Shown here piece after piece: positions 46,954 through 57,883 of a DNA stretch of 64,000 nucleotides. The position numbers and the translations under genes were made by a program. The first letter of the stretch is position 1. The number at the start of each line of letters is the position of its first letter. The notes beneath the pieces were generated by a model that saw only the letters and a program-made list of their open reading frames with translations, was not told the origin of the DNA and searched no databases. This stretch comes from Eutypella sp. D-1 (Eukaryota; Ascomycota; Sordariomycetes; Xylariales; Diatrypaceae), in NCBI GenBank assembly GCA_023313575.1, contig JAJTTP010000001.1, positions 2,790,001 to 2,854,000 of the forward strand. The letters run 5' to 3'.

Positions 46954-47957
46954 ATGTCTGCTGTTAAGAACGTTGCCGTCGTAGGGGTCTGTCATATGTG
47001 TCCCCTTTATCGCTTTATATATATATATATATATGATGTGATGCTGATGTGCTGACTGCTGGCTCTGGACAGGGAGGCGGTAAGATTGGTCGCCCAATCG
47101 TCGCCCGCCTCTTAGAAACGAAGCTCTTCCACGTAACTATCCTCACGAGGCTGGATGCTACCAACGAACACGACTTCCCGTCCAATGTCATCGTCAGGGC
47201 GGTGGATTATAACTCGCTCAAATCGCTTGAGTCTGCGCTTCAGGGACAAGATGCTGTGGTTTCGGCGATGGCCTTCGAGGCAATCCACCAGCAGAAGGTC
47301 CTTGTGGATGCAGCCGCAAATGTGGGCGTGAGGCGGATCATCCCGTCCGAGTACGGCAATGACACGCTGAACCCGAAGCTCGCCACCGTTCCTATATACC
47401 AGCCCAAGATTGAAATAAGGGAGCAGTGCGAGCGACGGTGGGCGGAGAACCCATCTTTCACTTGGACCACGGTCCAGAATGCCTCATTTCTGGCGCCTGA
47501 TTGGACGCTTGACTTCATTGTGGACGTCAAAAAGCGCAGGTGCGACGTGAAAGACGGCGGCGATGTGCTCTTCTGCGCTACCACGTATAGTGATATTGCC
47601 CAAGCCATCGTTGGCATACTTACCCATCTGGACGAGACGGCCAACCGTCCAGTTAGGATCTCAAGCGTCAACACCACTCAGAATGAGATCATCATGATCG
47701 CCAATAAGCTTGGGGCGACGGAAGGGTGGAACATCACATACTCGAAGACCGAGGACCTAGAGGCTAAGGCACGTAGGCGCTGGTCTGAGGGCGATCACAG
47801 CGAGGAAGTGATAGCAATGTTTATCAACCGTGCGTTCATCGGGAATGGATGGGGTGGATACTTCCCTGAGCTCGACAATGAACTCTTGGGAATCAAGGGA
47901 CTGGATCGGGAGGAGTTTGAAAACATTGTGAAGTCGGCGATGGAAAGGCAGAGATGA
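46954..47957 (+). CDS. NmrA/isoflavone-reductase-like NAD(P)-binding oxidoreductase, 305 aa
   Basis: Atypical short-chain dehydrogenase of the NmrA/PCBER (phenylcoumaran benzylic ether reductase-like) group, acting on small aromatic substrates or as an NAD(P) sensor. Exon 1 is 46954-46986 and exon 2 is 47073-47957. The intron (GTCTGT donor, weak, ACAG acceptor) contains a TA microsatellite. Joined, the N-terminus reads MSAVKNVAVVGGGGKIGRPI, giving the glycine-rich dinucleotide motif at residues 11-17. VVSAMAFEAIHQQKVLVDAA and the family motif IPSEYGND (substrate/cofactor loop) follow. FTWTTVQNASFLAPDWTLDF is also typical. Length is normal. Without exon 1 the beta-1 strand would be missing, so the split start is preferred. 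It is divergent from the P450, which suggests co-regulation but does not prove a shared pathway. Confidence 0.85.
47015..47035. repeat. TA microsatellite in NmrA-like intron
   Basis: About ten TA units inside the only intron of the NmrA-like gene. Confidence 0.9.
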
Positions 47958-48399
47958 AATTTCTCCCGACATACTCTGGCGATAAGAGCTCCTTATAATA
48001 CTGCTTAGTTAAATGACACGCGACCAACGACGCGGCCAGTTGGGGATCATAACACGTGCATGTACCATTTCCTTGTTTAAATCCACCGGTTATTATTGAC
48101 TGTTATGTGACCCGTGGCCCGGCCACCAATGATGTTGGACGTCGCGTTACATCAACCAGTTTTACACATTCATTGAATATGTTGACCGATATGACGATCT
48201 TACGCGTAGATGTAGTCACCAGCCAGCTTCTCTGCTGCTTCATATTATGTACATTTTGATACAGTATCCGTTCATTCCATAAAGGGAACGCCGAGGCTGG
48301 CAACTGTGCCCCAATCCTTTCCGCTGTTCTTACCGTTACCAGTCCTATTATTCAAGTTTATACGTATCCATCCAGCAGCGCCTCTTATATATCCTTCAA
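47958..48399. other. Short intergenic region, convergent 3' ends
   Basis: 442 bp between the NmrA-like stop codon and the 3' end of the first PTH11-like gene. Nothing else seen. Confidence 0.6.
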
Positions 48400-50189
48400 T
48401 TAGTTACGGCCACCGCTGTGCCTATGCGAGGGGCCTCTTATGGGCCCCCTAGCATACGCATAATGCGTCTGGTGGGCGGGGTTCTCGTCCACCCCTGGGA
48501 CTGCAATCCGGCCAGGCTTTTCTGTGCACTCCTCGCGCACGACAGCGACTTCGACATCCCTGCGGATGTTATGGTGACCGAATGGCGCGGTGCCGACGCT
48601 GCTGTCGCTCCAGGTTTTAACGTTATCCATCTTGACATTCTCCACGATCCGTTCCTCACTCTCGCTAAATGTGAAGTTGGTGATTGGGTTGGCAGTCGGG
48701 GGACCCCGTCCACGCCTGCCACGAAACATGGTTAGCTATTGCGCATTCCACTAGTGTACAGGGGTCTAGTGTCCTAGTTTTGAGGTTTGGGGGGTTTGGC
48801 CAGGAAGTAATGACCCAACTTACCAACTCTTGTTGCTTCCACCGCCGAACGTGCGTAGGTTGTCAGGGGTCTTATCGAGTCTATCCGTGGATTTCATGGA
48901 TGAGACTAGTGTGCCCATGATAGGACTCAACCAGGCCTTGGCTAGGGGGAAGATCATTGGGAGATTTGTCGTGACTACTGCCACGAATGTCTCCCGCACA
49001 GCAAATGAGCCCGCTAGCTGCGCGCCGTTGATCGGATCCTAAGTATTATTTCAGTACACTTGTCCCCATCGAGATATCCATCGAGTCATTACGAACAGCG
49101 ACGAGGAGGACTACTCGGAGGATTGCACATGCGATAACCAGTAGTCCACCGCTGAAGAGGACCATCAGACCGAGCTTCTTCAGCAGCTTCATGTTCGCCG
49201 ACCATAGCATCGGGATTGGGATCGAAATGACGTAGAGATCGGTCGCCACGTTACAGGACAAGAACAGCCATATGATCTGGTTGGACATGGCTGGCTGACA
49301 GATATCTTGATGAAGAGGTTTGTTAGCAGTTGCGTATATCTCATTCACATAGGAGTCTTACTGCCAGGATCAGGATATATTTGCCAATAGCGGGAGAATG
49401 GCCGACATTGTAGAAATAGGTTTCCCTATATCATTGACGTCAGTAAGTGCACTCTAAGCATCGTTATGGTCGATTGCCACAGGGGCAAGGGTCTTGAGAC
49501 AGTAAGGAATAGTGGCTCACTATCAGAACTTACCACAACCAAAATCCAGGAGGCGACAAGAAATCCAAAGCCAACGTAGATTCGGATTAGATATGATCGC
49601 TTCAAACCTGCCTGTGAAGACAATTAGCTGTTTGAATTCGTCTATCTAGTAGGGCAACTAACCGTTAGGCGGATGTAAAATACTAGCAGTGAGGCCTTAA
49701 GAGACCAAAGTAGAACGGAGTAAGAAGACCAGCCCATGAGCTGAATCTTAGAACCGAGCACCCTAAATGAGAATGATTGGTATCTTCTAACTGGCCTGTC
49801 ACTGTCGGATTACCTACCTAAGGCGATACTCTTCACTGTTCGGGTCCAATGCAGCCCTCTCCGCGTCCGTCAAACCGTTGTTGGCAAGACCCTGGGCCTT
49901 CGCCCCTACAGACCATGCCATAGTAGTCTCAAAGGCATAGAATGACTGCGTGTCTTTGTTTAGGTGTCTTATCTCTTCACTGGATTGCGGAATAACTAAC
50001 CACTCCAACCCAGACTAAGTAGTCGTCAGGTTGAAGGTTCTTGAACCCAACGAACTTAACCCGGGCGTACGTCCTGAGCAGAGTCACCATGATACCAATA
50101 CCGAGTAGAGTCCATGCCTCGATGCTGAACTCCTTCAGCGCCTTTTGTGCGGCGGCGAGAGCCGCAGGGTCGGGTGGTGGTGTGGACAT
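48400..50189 (-). CDS. PTH11-type seven-helix receptor-like membrane protein (fungal rhodopsin domain), 432 aa, copy 1
   Basis: Member of the large fungal PTH11/integral-membrane family, some of which sense surface or chemical cues. No ligand can be assigned. Eight exons on the minus strand: 50189-50001, 49945-49818, 49762-49663, 49611-49534, 49425-49362, 49305-49097, 49038-48824 and 48715-48400. Phases agree throughout. The donor at 49096 (GTTCGT) is weak and chosen for continuity into DPINGAQLAGSFAVRETF. Helix 1 is near SIEAWTLLGIGIMVTLLRTY. Then come the family motifs QPDDYLVW, LANNGLTDAERAALDPNSEE and GSKIQLMGWSSYSVLLW, a Cys pair in LQCRPFSRYWQIYPDPG and NICQPAMSNQ, helices around IPIPMLWSANMKLLKKLGLM, and AVRETFVAVVTTNLPMIF. 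The tail is Ser/Arg-rich and probably cytoplasmic. ATG 50189 is preferred because the longer frame upstream begins without ATG. It is divergent from the flavin monooxygenase at 52660. Confidence 0.88.
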
Positions 50190-52659
50190 GACGAAGAGCT
50201 TGAGGGGGCCAAACCGTTCTCCTGGAAAATATGGAAGACGTGCACATGGCCATGACTTTTTATCTTCCACAGTTCCATATTTCGCTCAAAGGCCCTTTCC
50301 ACCATCTTCTTAATTTTTTCCGGCCTCCGGTTCCTGTCACAGCATGGGGGAGCTTAAGCGGCGGCCCGTGGCGTGAATCAATGGCCACCATTCGGTTGTG
50401 TTGCCAGGGTAGCACCAAAGTTATTAACCCGATTCGAATACGTCTCTGGTTGCTCTTCACAATTTCCGCGGGGGGATAATCAATGGCGCATATAGCACTC
50501 ACATATCAGGGTAGTATCCCGAGGGTTGTACCGATTGTCCATTGACCAATGACCCCTGCTGCGAAGTCTCAGAGTTCACCCACCTAAGCCCACCCAACGC
50601 TACATACGAGCTGTACATGCTTGCAATATGCAAGATCCCTTGTCGGAACAGGGGACGCGAAAGGGGAAAATATCGATTTCGGGCTGGCGAAGCGACCTCG
50701 CCCAGCTATATAGTGAGATGACCTGACAGGCAACAGGTACGAGTCGAGCCGGGAAGAACCCGCGATAACCATTTGCCACCTACCTAAGTATTTAGCGTTG
50801 CACTGGACTAGGAGTCTATGTAACTCCTTAATTTTCGTCACCAACTGCATGAGCTGATCACACAAAGGCCCTAGGGACCCGATCCCCTTTGCCCGTCTAG
50901 CTAGCATCTTCAAATTCTGCCGACGCGGGTAATTCCTCTGTGTCTCTTCGACTTCATAGACACACTTTTACCACGGTGAAACGACGGAGGGATGCGTACG
51001 GTTCGTCACACAATTTGGTAGTGCTCTACGACCACAGTTCTCTGTATTTGTCTGGTTCAAGTTGAACTAGCTACGCGCGTCCCAAACCCAAGCTAAAATG
51101 GTAATTTCGTTTGCAGTCGTGCGCCGTTGAAGCATGAACTTGAAATAGAGTCGTATCAAGCTTTTTTATAGACTGGACGGACTGACTGATTAGGCAAGCA
51201 GCGTTCTAGAGCGATTTCGATTATCAATTGGATCAAGCTTGGTTTAGTTTAGCAAAGGGCACGAGCGGAGCCCACGATCTGCTACCTACTCGAACCAGAG
51301 ATTTGAGTCGACGATCGTTGATTGGGTGGACCCTGAGGAGAGAAACAGCCCTATTGCTGAGTTTAACTGCTTTAGCCGCAAGACCCTGAGATCTGTCTGT
51401 GACACGCATGCTATGGTCTGAGACTGGTATATCCGGTTATCATATACTATTGCCCGGATAGATATATCGGAGGGGGTCAGTGATAAGCATCATCTTTCGA
51501 CAACCGAGCCTCTTATTCGCATATCCATGTGGCAGCACAGCGCTGTGCTAGGCTTAGATGCAGGCTTTATTCACCACGGTATGTATGGATGCAGCCACGA
51601 GAAACAAGAGTGTGGGTATCCCTCCCTCCAAAGAATCTTCTTTCTTGTCCCAGCGATGCAGTTTCGGCGTTAGATGTAGACCCGCTAAAATGGTGGGCGA
51701 GCACCAGACGGCCGGATCACTGTTTGGTATTGCCGGACTAGCACCCGCCTGGACTGTGGAACTGACAGCTAATGAAGATATGAGACATACCTCGCTATAC
51801 CGTACGCGCCTACCAGTGATTACTACTAGTAGATTCTACGTAACTACACAGAAGTTCTTCATGGTCGCGAGCTCACCGCACACTAGACAAGGCATGAGTG
51901 AACTAGCTCGGTCTAGAACTTGTCCTTGGATTAACTCGAGAGGGAAGGAGCCGGGCTTGGTGAGATGCGGGTGACTATGCACGCGCATAGTATGCTCGGG
52001 GTTCGCATGGACCTTTAACCCTCGAAGGCAAGGAAGGAGGCTGTTCCTGTAAGCCATGCATCTATGCTTAAGATGGTTGATAGCTCTCGCGTCCCCATGC
52101 TGCTTGCTGGTGGACAATCAGCAAACAGAAGGGGAAAACCCCTCTGCGAAAGATTGGTACCATCGCTCATTGGCTACCGTTCACCTGCCGTTCCCACCTG
52201 GCGAGCCAGGGTAAAGACGCATGTTTCCCCCCCCTGCGTACGGTAGCAACCCCGCAAATGAGACCGAGACCCCGGACGGACTGGACGGGGTGTTGAGACT
52301 ACGGTCCCGCGGATCGAACCAACGGAGCCTTGTCATGCTTCCATGCACCCACGGGCACTAGACCCTAACACACCGTCGAACATGCGGTTTGTCGGCGTAG
52401 GTTGCCCTTTCCCGCTAGCGCCACCATTACTGCACCCCTTACATCTGCGAAGCTTGTGAGATGCTCTAACCTACTGATCGCGTTTAGTTATAATAATCAA
52501 AAGCACGAAGAGATCCAAGAGAGAGCCATTTACTTATCTTAATCCAGCAAATTTCGAAAACCTCCATACCTTCGTTGTGAACTGCGGAACTAGGAAGCGG
52601 CAACTAACTGCATAGGAATCTGCAGATATTGCAGGGGAGAGGGTCAAAGCGCAACAGCC
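50190..52659. promoter_or_regulatory. Divergent intergenic region between PTH11 copy 1 and the flavin monooxygenase gene
   Basis: 2.5 kb that must hold both promoters. No gene supported. A protein-like open stretch near 51298-51420 (reading RFESTIVDWVDPEERN) ends in a stop and has no recognisable family. No TATA box stands out for either gene. Confidence 0.45.
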
Positions 52660-54766
52660 ATGGGCGACGGCTCCAGTACCATGGAGGAACTCGATTGCGT
52701 CGTCGTGGGTGCCGGTAAGTTTACCAAAACAGCCTGAGGTTCCGCATATTCAACGAACGGTACGCTGATGCATCTCGAGAAAGGGTGGTATGGCTTGGGA
52801 GCGGCAAAGCAGTATCACTGCACCCAACCAGAGAAATCGCTGGCTATCATCGATAGCGGGAACTCTTTGGGCGGAACTGTAAGGAACAGTCCTATGAGCA
52901 GTCTCTGGAAGGCCTTCTAGTCCATACATGTCTCATCAAAGGACGGATTTTTATGGTCTTTGGAAGGGCTCAGATGGCTAACAAAATGTCAGTGGGCGGA
53001 AGAGCGCCTGTATCCGCGCCTAAGGAGCAACAACCTCGTAGGAGCATTTGAATTCCCAGATTTCCCAATGGACCCCGCGACCTTCGGCATTAATCCTCAC
53101 GACCACATACCTGGCGAGTCTGTGCACAGGTACATGAAGGCATACGTGGAAAAGTTCGGGATCGCGGACCTGATCCGTCTGGAGTCTAAGGTCGTGGTTG
53201 CGGAACACCAGGACTCCGATGAGGGCGGCTGGATTTTGACGGTAGCCAAGTCAGGAGGGCTCGAGAGCAAGATCTACGCTCGCAAGCTCATTGTCGCTTC
53301 GGGACTGACGTCAGACGCTTGGCTCCCCCATTTTGCCGGGCAGGAGACGTTTGGCGGCAAAATCTTCCACAGCAAACACTTTCTGCATAACAGAGACACC
53401 CTGCAGACCGCAAAGTCTGTCACAGTGTTCGGAGGTACAAAATCTGCCTGGGATGCTGTCTACGCGTATGCAACCGCCGGTGTAAAAGTCCATTGGGTTA
53501 TCCGTTGTATGTACCCTTACCCCTTTCGCGCCTCGAACTCATTTCATATTAACCTGATGCTATAGCGTCCGGTCACGGCCCCTGTTGGATGGCGCCTCCC
53601 TATGTGACGCCGTTCAAGAAATGGATCGAACAGCTAGCCAGTTCGTAATGCCCATCCTATCCTTCTCAATTTCTCTAATATGTGTAGATACACGCTTCCT
53701 AAGCTGGTTTAGCCCATGCATCTGGGGTGATGCTGATGGCTTTTCGGGCATGCGCAACTTCTATCACGGCACCGCCATCGGCCGGGCCATCGTCAATACG
53801 TTCTGGAAAGTCTTAGGAAATGATACCTTGGCGTTGAGCAAGTACGACTCGCACCCCAAAACTGCTAAGTTGAAGCCGTGGATTGGGGCTATGTGGGCTG
53901 GTACGAGCTTTTCTATCTTTAATTACGAAACAAGTATATTTGATCTCGTAAAGGGGGACGGCGTCGAGGTCTACATTGGGGAGATCGATCATTTAAGTCC
54001 CGGCAAAATCCACCTGGCCGACGGCACCGAGTTTGAATCAGACGCTTTCCTCGTCAATACGGGTTGGAAACATGTGCCGGCTATCAAGTTCCTGCCTCAG
54101 GGGATCGAGAAGGAGCTTGGTATTCCCCACAATCCAGACCAGAACACGTCGGCCGATGACCTCGCAAACCAGCGCGAGCTCATAGAGCGAGTAGACAAAG
54201 AAATCCTATCCCGCTTCCCGCGATTAAGAGATCAGCCCGTCTGGAATAGAAACTACGTCCCGATCACGGACCAAAAGGGTATCGACAGCCCGGACGATGT
54301 CACGCCTTGCAAGCCCCTCACTCCCTACATGCTCTATCATTTCATTATACCCCCATCAGAGCGCTTCCTGCGTGTTCGCGATACGGCGTTCATTGGTATG
54401 GTGTCCAACTTCAGCAACATCATCACGGCACATATACAGGGGCTGTGGATCAGTGCGTACTTCCAGGGGCTCCTGGAGAACGACCCCGGGCGTGCCCTCG
54501 AGAGCGAGAAGGCCCTGGAGAGCCTCCAGCATGAGACGGCGCTGTACGCCCGTTTCGGTCACTGGCGCTACCCGACCGACTGGGGACACAGGACGCCTAG
54601 CTTCGTCTTCGACGCCGTCCCTTATCTGGATTTGCTGATGCGGGATCTCGGTCTGAACATCTACCGGAAGACTGGCTGGCTCGCCAACATGTACCAGCCG
54701 TACGGTCCCGAAGATTACCGAGACGTGACCGAGGAGTGGCAGAGGAAGTATGGGAAATCGCCCTAG
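52660..54766 (+). CDS. Flavin-containing monooxygenase-like protein, 605 aa
   Basis: FAD/NADPH-dependent monooxygenase of the fungal FMO/Baeyer-Villiger group that inserts oxygen into a soft nucleophile or ketone. Exons are 52660-52714, 52784-52878, 52993-53506, 53566-53640 and 53688-54766. Phases agree and the donors are GTAAGT, GTAAGG, GTATGT and GTTCGT. The FAD motif GAGWYG lies at residues 17-22 (within VVVGAGWYGLGAAKQY). WAEERLYPRLRSNNL and FEFPDFPMDP follow. The FMO signature FxGxxxHxxx is read as FGGKIFHSKHF, and the NADPH site as VFGGTKSAWDAV, where the third motif residue is Thr instead of Gly. SSGHGPCWMAPPYVTPFKKW and TRFLSWFSPCIWG are strongly conserved in my recollection of homologues. 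The C-terminal half is open and includes FIGMVSNFSNIITAHIQGLW. No signal peptide. Substrate is unknown. Neighbouring receptor and SDR genes suggest a small-molecule pathway. Confidence 0.88.
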
Positions 54767-54860
54767 GCCCACAGCAAGGGAGTGCTATACGGCGCGAGGC
54801 TAAGAAAGGTGGCTCGTTAGTGTTTTATAAGTGCGGCACGGCCCGAGGCCGTCTTACTTG

Positions 54861-54875
54861 CCCCCCCCCCCCCCC
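54861..54875. repeat. C15 homopolymer
   Basis: Fifteen C in a row, about 95 bp after the FMO stop codon. Confidence 0.9.
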
Positions 54876-55027
54876 AATTCGTGATCTTATAAACCCCGAT
54901 TCCATTCAATATTCAAGCATATACATGCATGCCTTTCCTCGGTAGCTTGACATGGTCGTTTGCCGAATACCTTCTTTGTTAGAGACTCTTTATACATACG
55001 AGGGTTTAATCAAATATTACGTTCAAA

Positions 55028-55051
55028 GCGATTGCGATTGCGATTGCGATT
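55028..55051. repeat. GCGATT hexanucleotide repeat
   Basis: Four exact tandem copies of GCGATT. Confidence 0.95.
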
Positions 55052-55703
55052 GCTATTAGAATATGCATGTTTTGATTTGAGACCCAGGGGATCCAAAGCA
55101 ATGTTGCGCGGTAGGGACACTACTGACACACATGGGTTTGGCTCTGTAATTGGGGCAAACATCATTCTAGGACATGCCCTGAATCTTGGTGCATATACAA
55201 ATGCTAAGGAGTTAGCAAGAGCGATATCATCATAGTTCTATAAGTCTATAGCCAACTATTGCGGCCAGAAGTCACTTACGTCTCTTGGGAAATGTTTATA
55301 GAAAGGTGATCAGCGAGAATTACTTTCTAAACGGGGAAGGGCCTCGGGGGGGAGGGGCCGCGCCGCAGTTCCCTTTGACCTTGATTGGGTGGATGAATCG
55401 ACGTGCTTTGCATGCGCACAATTAGCGAAGTTATACTGTTACATTCACCTCTAGCGGTGGACCACGCTATTGGCAATCGTCTTCAAGGGTCCGAGCGATG
55501 TAGTGATAATTTGACTAGGATGAGAGATTGGGATTGAGCTTATTCACATAGTTCTTCTCAGAGTCCATTTATATCTATCTACCGGTTTCCTGCTGATCGC
55601 TGCACCGGCGAGCCTTTGATGTTTGAAAATCGGCCCAAACGATCAAGGCTAAAATAGGATACGCCTCTGCCAACCCGTCTCCGGTTGGGTTATCTGGCTT
55701 ACT

Positions 55704-55711
55704 ATATATAA
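55704..55711 (+). promoter_or_regulatory. TATA box of PTH11 copy 2
   Basis: A TATATATA/AA stretch lies 57 bp before the ATG at 55768 but only 18 bp before an earlier in-frame ATG at 55729. A normal 25-40 bp distance from TATA to the start of transcription would place that earlier ATG outside the mRNA, which is why 55768 was chosen as the start. Confidence 0.5.
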
Positions 55712-55767
55712 TTAAGAGATTCATCTATATGAGTGTCCGTGCGATCTATTCGGCCCGTCAACCAGCC

Positions 55768-57246
55768 ATGGACTCCTTTAGCGAAAGCAACACATTTTCC
55801 AACGATCATAGGGGCAATGTAATCATAGGAGTCGTCTGTCTCGTGTGCCCATTAGCCACGCTCGCAGTCGGGTTACGTTTCTACACTAGGTACTGCTTGC
55901 TCAAGCGCCTTGGGTTAGATGATTATCTGGCATTGATCGCACTGGTTAGTATTTTCCAGTTAACGTCGAATGTACTTGGGAAGTTAACTCTCCTTGAAGG
56001 TTTCGGCATGGCTCACGGGGATCTCTCAGTGCATAAGTAAGAAACCCCTGATTCGCCCCACTTAAAGGTAAGGGACTGATCTTCATAGACACTCGTCATG
56101 GATTGGGACAGCACATGGATAACTTGACAGAAGAGGAAATCACTATTTATTATAAGGTATGGTTATTACACGGACATTCTGTCGTCGCCTAAAGCTAAAT
56201 GAGAAGAACTTCTTCGTGTCGATAGCGTTCTACAACACGGGCTTGCTCCTGGTGAAGATGACCTTCCTGACACAGTACTACCGAGTTCTTGCGGTGGAAC
56301 GATTGAGGATAATTTGGGTAGTTTCAATGATCATCGTCGGTTCTTGGGGCCTATCTCAGGTCCTCGTTGGTATCTTCATCTGCAAGCCCGTTTCCGGTTT
56401 CTGGGATAAGTCTCTGAATCCCAAGTGTATACCGGTACCTTTAGAATGGTATATTAACGCGGCTGGTAATATCGCAACGGATATTGCTGTATTTTTGCTA
56501 CCCATGCCCATACTGGGACACCTAAGTCTACCTAGGGTAGAGAAGATAGTTCTCGTTGGCATTTTCTGCCTAGGACTTTTGTAAGCTCCCCGATGGATTC
56601 TTCGTCAGATCAACTGTCTAACGATCATGAAAGCACGTGCGCGATATCCGTCATCCGAGTAAAGTTCTTGAAACAAGGTGGCGATCAGACATACGAGAAC
56701 ATCGAAGGGTCAAGCTGGTCTATAACTGAACTGTGCTCAGGAGTTGTATGTGCCTGCTTGCCAACGCTGCGACCTTTGGTTTCAAAATGCGCACCGGCAT
56801 TGTCACGACGTCTGCACAAGTCCAGCGAAGGCTATCAAATATATTCCGACACGGCTCCTAGTGACATCGAGAAGCACAGGAGATACACCCGTAATAATTC
56901 AATAGCAACTGACTATCAGCCCACCATAGATTCTCGAACGAGTCCTTCCCAACCAGTATCACCTGCACTACACGGAAACAGCGGCCTTGTCAGAACATCG
57001 GGAAGTAGACGTGGAACCTCAAGCGGCTCTTATGAGTTAGATACTTTACCACCGAGAGGAGCCGATGCGCATAGCTTTCCGAGGGCTTTCGGCATTCAGG
57101 ATGTCTGTCCAGGGGTGGGAACACAAGTCACGACTGAAATAGGGCCTAGCCATTCTCCCCCGCCAAAAACTGCTCAAGGGAGCCAGTATCCTGGAATTCA
57201 TGTTAAGCATGTCGTGGTGGTAAGCAGGGGTGGTTCGGTACAGTGA
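55768..57246 (+). CDS. PTH11-type seven-helix receptor-like membrane protein, 422 aa, copy 2
   Basis: Second fungal-rhodopsin/PTH11 family protein, sharing the fold but not the motif set of copy 1. Exons are 55768-55944, 56000-56036 (37 nt), 56089-56156, 56207-56580 and 56634-57246. Introns are 50-55 nt with GTTAGT, GTAAGA, GTATGG and GTAAGC donors and CTAA-type branches. The assembled reading gives VCPLATLAVGLRFYTRYCL, GLDDYLALIALVSAWLTGIS, NTRHGLGQHMDNLTEEEITI, FYNTGLLLVKMTFLTQYYRV, SQVLVGIFICKPVSGFWD with a later Cys in NPKC, NAAGNIATDIAVFLLPMPIL and CACLPTLRPL. These are the helices and loop motifs of the larger PTH11 subgroup. The tail is Ser/Pro/His-rich and disordered. A read-through of the first two introns gives open frame but breaks the conserved segment. 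An upstream in-frame ATG at 55729 would give 435 residues. Ligand unknown. Confidence 0.87.
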
Positions 57247-57883
57247 GGATCACACGTCACTTTGGTGAGCGCCATAAACTGGCAAGGGGAAGACTTTCAG
57301 CTCCAGGTAATGTAGGGAACTGCGAGACTCATGGCATATTAGGATGGATATGAAGTGCATGGCTGAACTTAGGTCATCGCAAAGACTTCCATTCTCTGGG
57401 GGTGTCTGATAAGCGGGCTCAGAGATTATGTTCATGTGAACAAGGAGGTGCACTGTATGGATAGCACTGGCGATTGGTAATTCCGGTACGCCATATAATA
57501 CGAAATGCGGGATTAAGCTCATGATTTTCCCCAAACTCAAACCATCTGTGGCCGACACGGAGTTCCAAGGACTTATCGAACGGGGATACTTAGAATCCGC
57601 CCCTTATCGCCTTCAACTATCTCGAATCTTTAACGTTGGCTCGTGCCGTGCTTACTGCCTATTTTCACAGCATATCCACTATTTCCGGTAATAACGGTGT
57701 TAAAGGGACAACATCCGCCTATGCTCTCAAATCACACACTCCATACTCGGAATATATGGTTCGCGCATCAGATTCGATCGGGGAGGACAGGTATTTCTAT
57801 CAAAAAGTCTCCCAAAAAAAGACCACATTTGTTTTCTTCATCAACATCTAATAGCAGCAAGAATACGCTATAATCCAACAACG
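57247..57883. other. Intergenic region between PTH11 copy 2 and the SDR gene
   Basis: No gene supported. The first part is the PTH11 3' side and the last 250 bp should hold the SDR promoter. A minus-strand frame of 102 codons (57250-57558) shows no family. Confidence 0.55.

Larger units (their letters stand above)
54767..55703. other. Intergenic region between FMO and PTH11 copy 2
   Basis: No gene supported. Contains a C15 run at 54861-54875, four exact GCGATT units at 55028-55051 and, at the right end, the promoter of PTH11 copy 2. Confidence 0.6.

Noticed and set aside
47049..47072. Start of the NmrA-like gene at 47049 without an intron
   Set aside because: That codon is not ATG and would remove the first strand of the dinucleotide fold. 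A 33-nt exon at 46954 restores it in phase.
50190..50270. Extended N-terminus of PTH11 copy 1
   Set aside because: The extension begins with a GTG codon. The first ATG is at 50189.
51298..51420. Protein-like stretch reading RFESTIVDWVDPEERN
   Set aside because: Only about 40-50 codons before a stop and no family recognised. It could be a transposon or gene relic but cannot be supported.
52296..52330. GGTTCGATCC on the minus strand as a tRNA T-loop
   Set aside because: The flanking bases do not form the T stem and no acceptor or anticodon arm could be found.
55945..56039. Read-through of the first introns of PTH11 copy 2
   Set aside because: The frame is open but loses the conserved TGISQC-INTRHGLGQHM segment that appears when two standard introns are removed.
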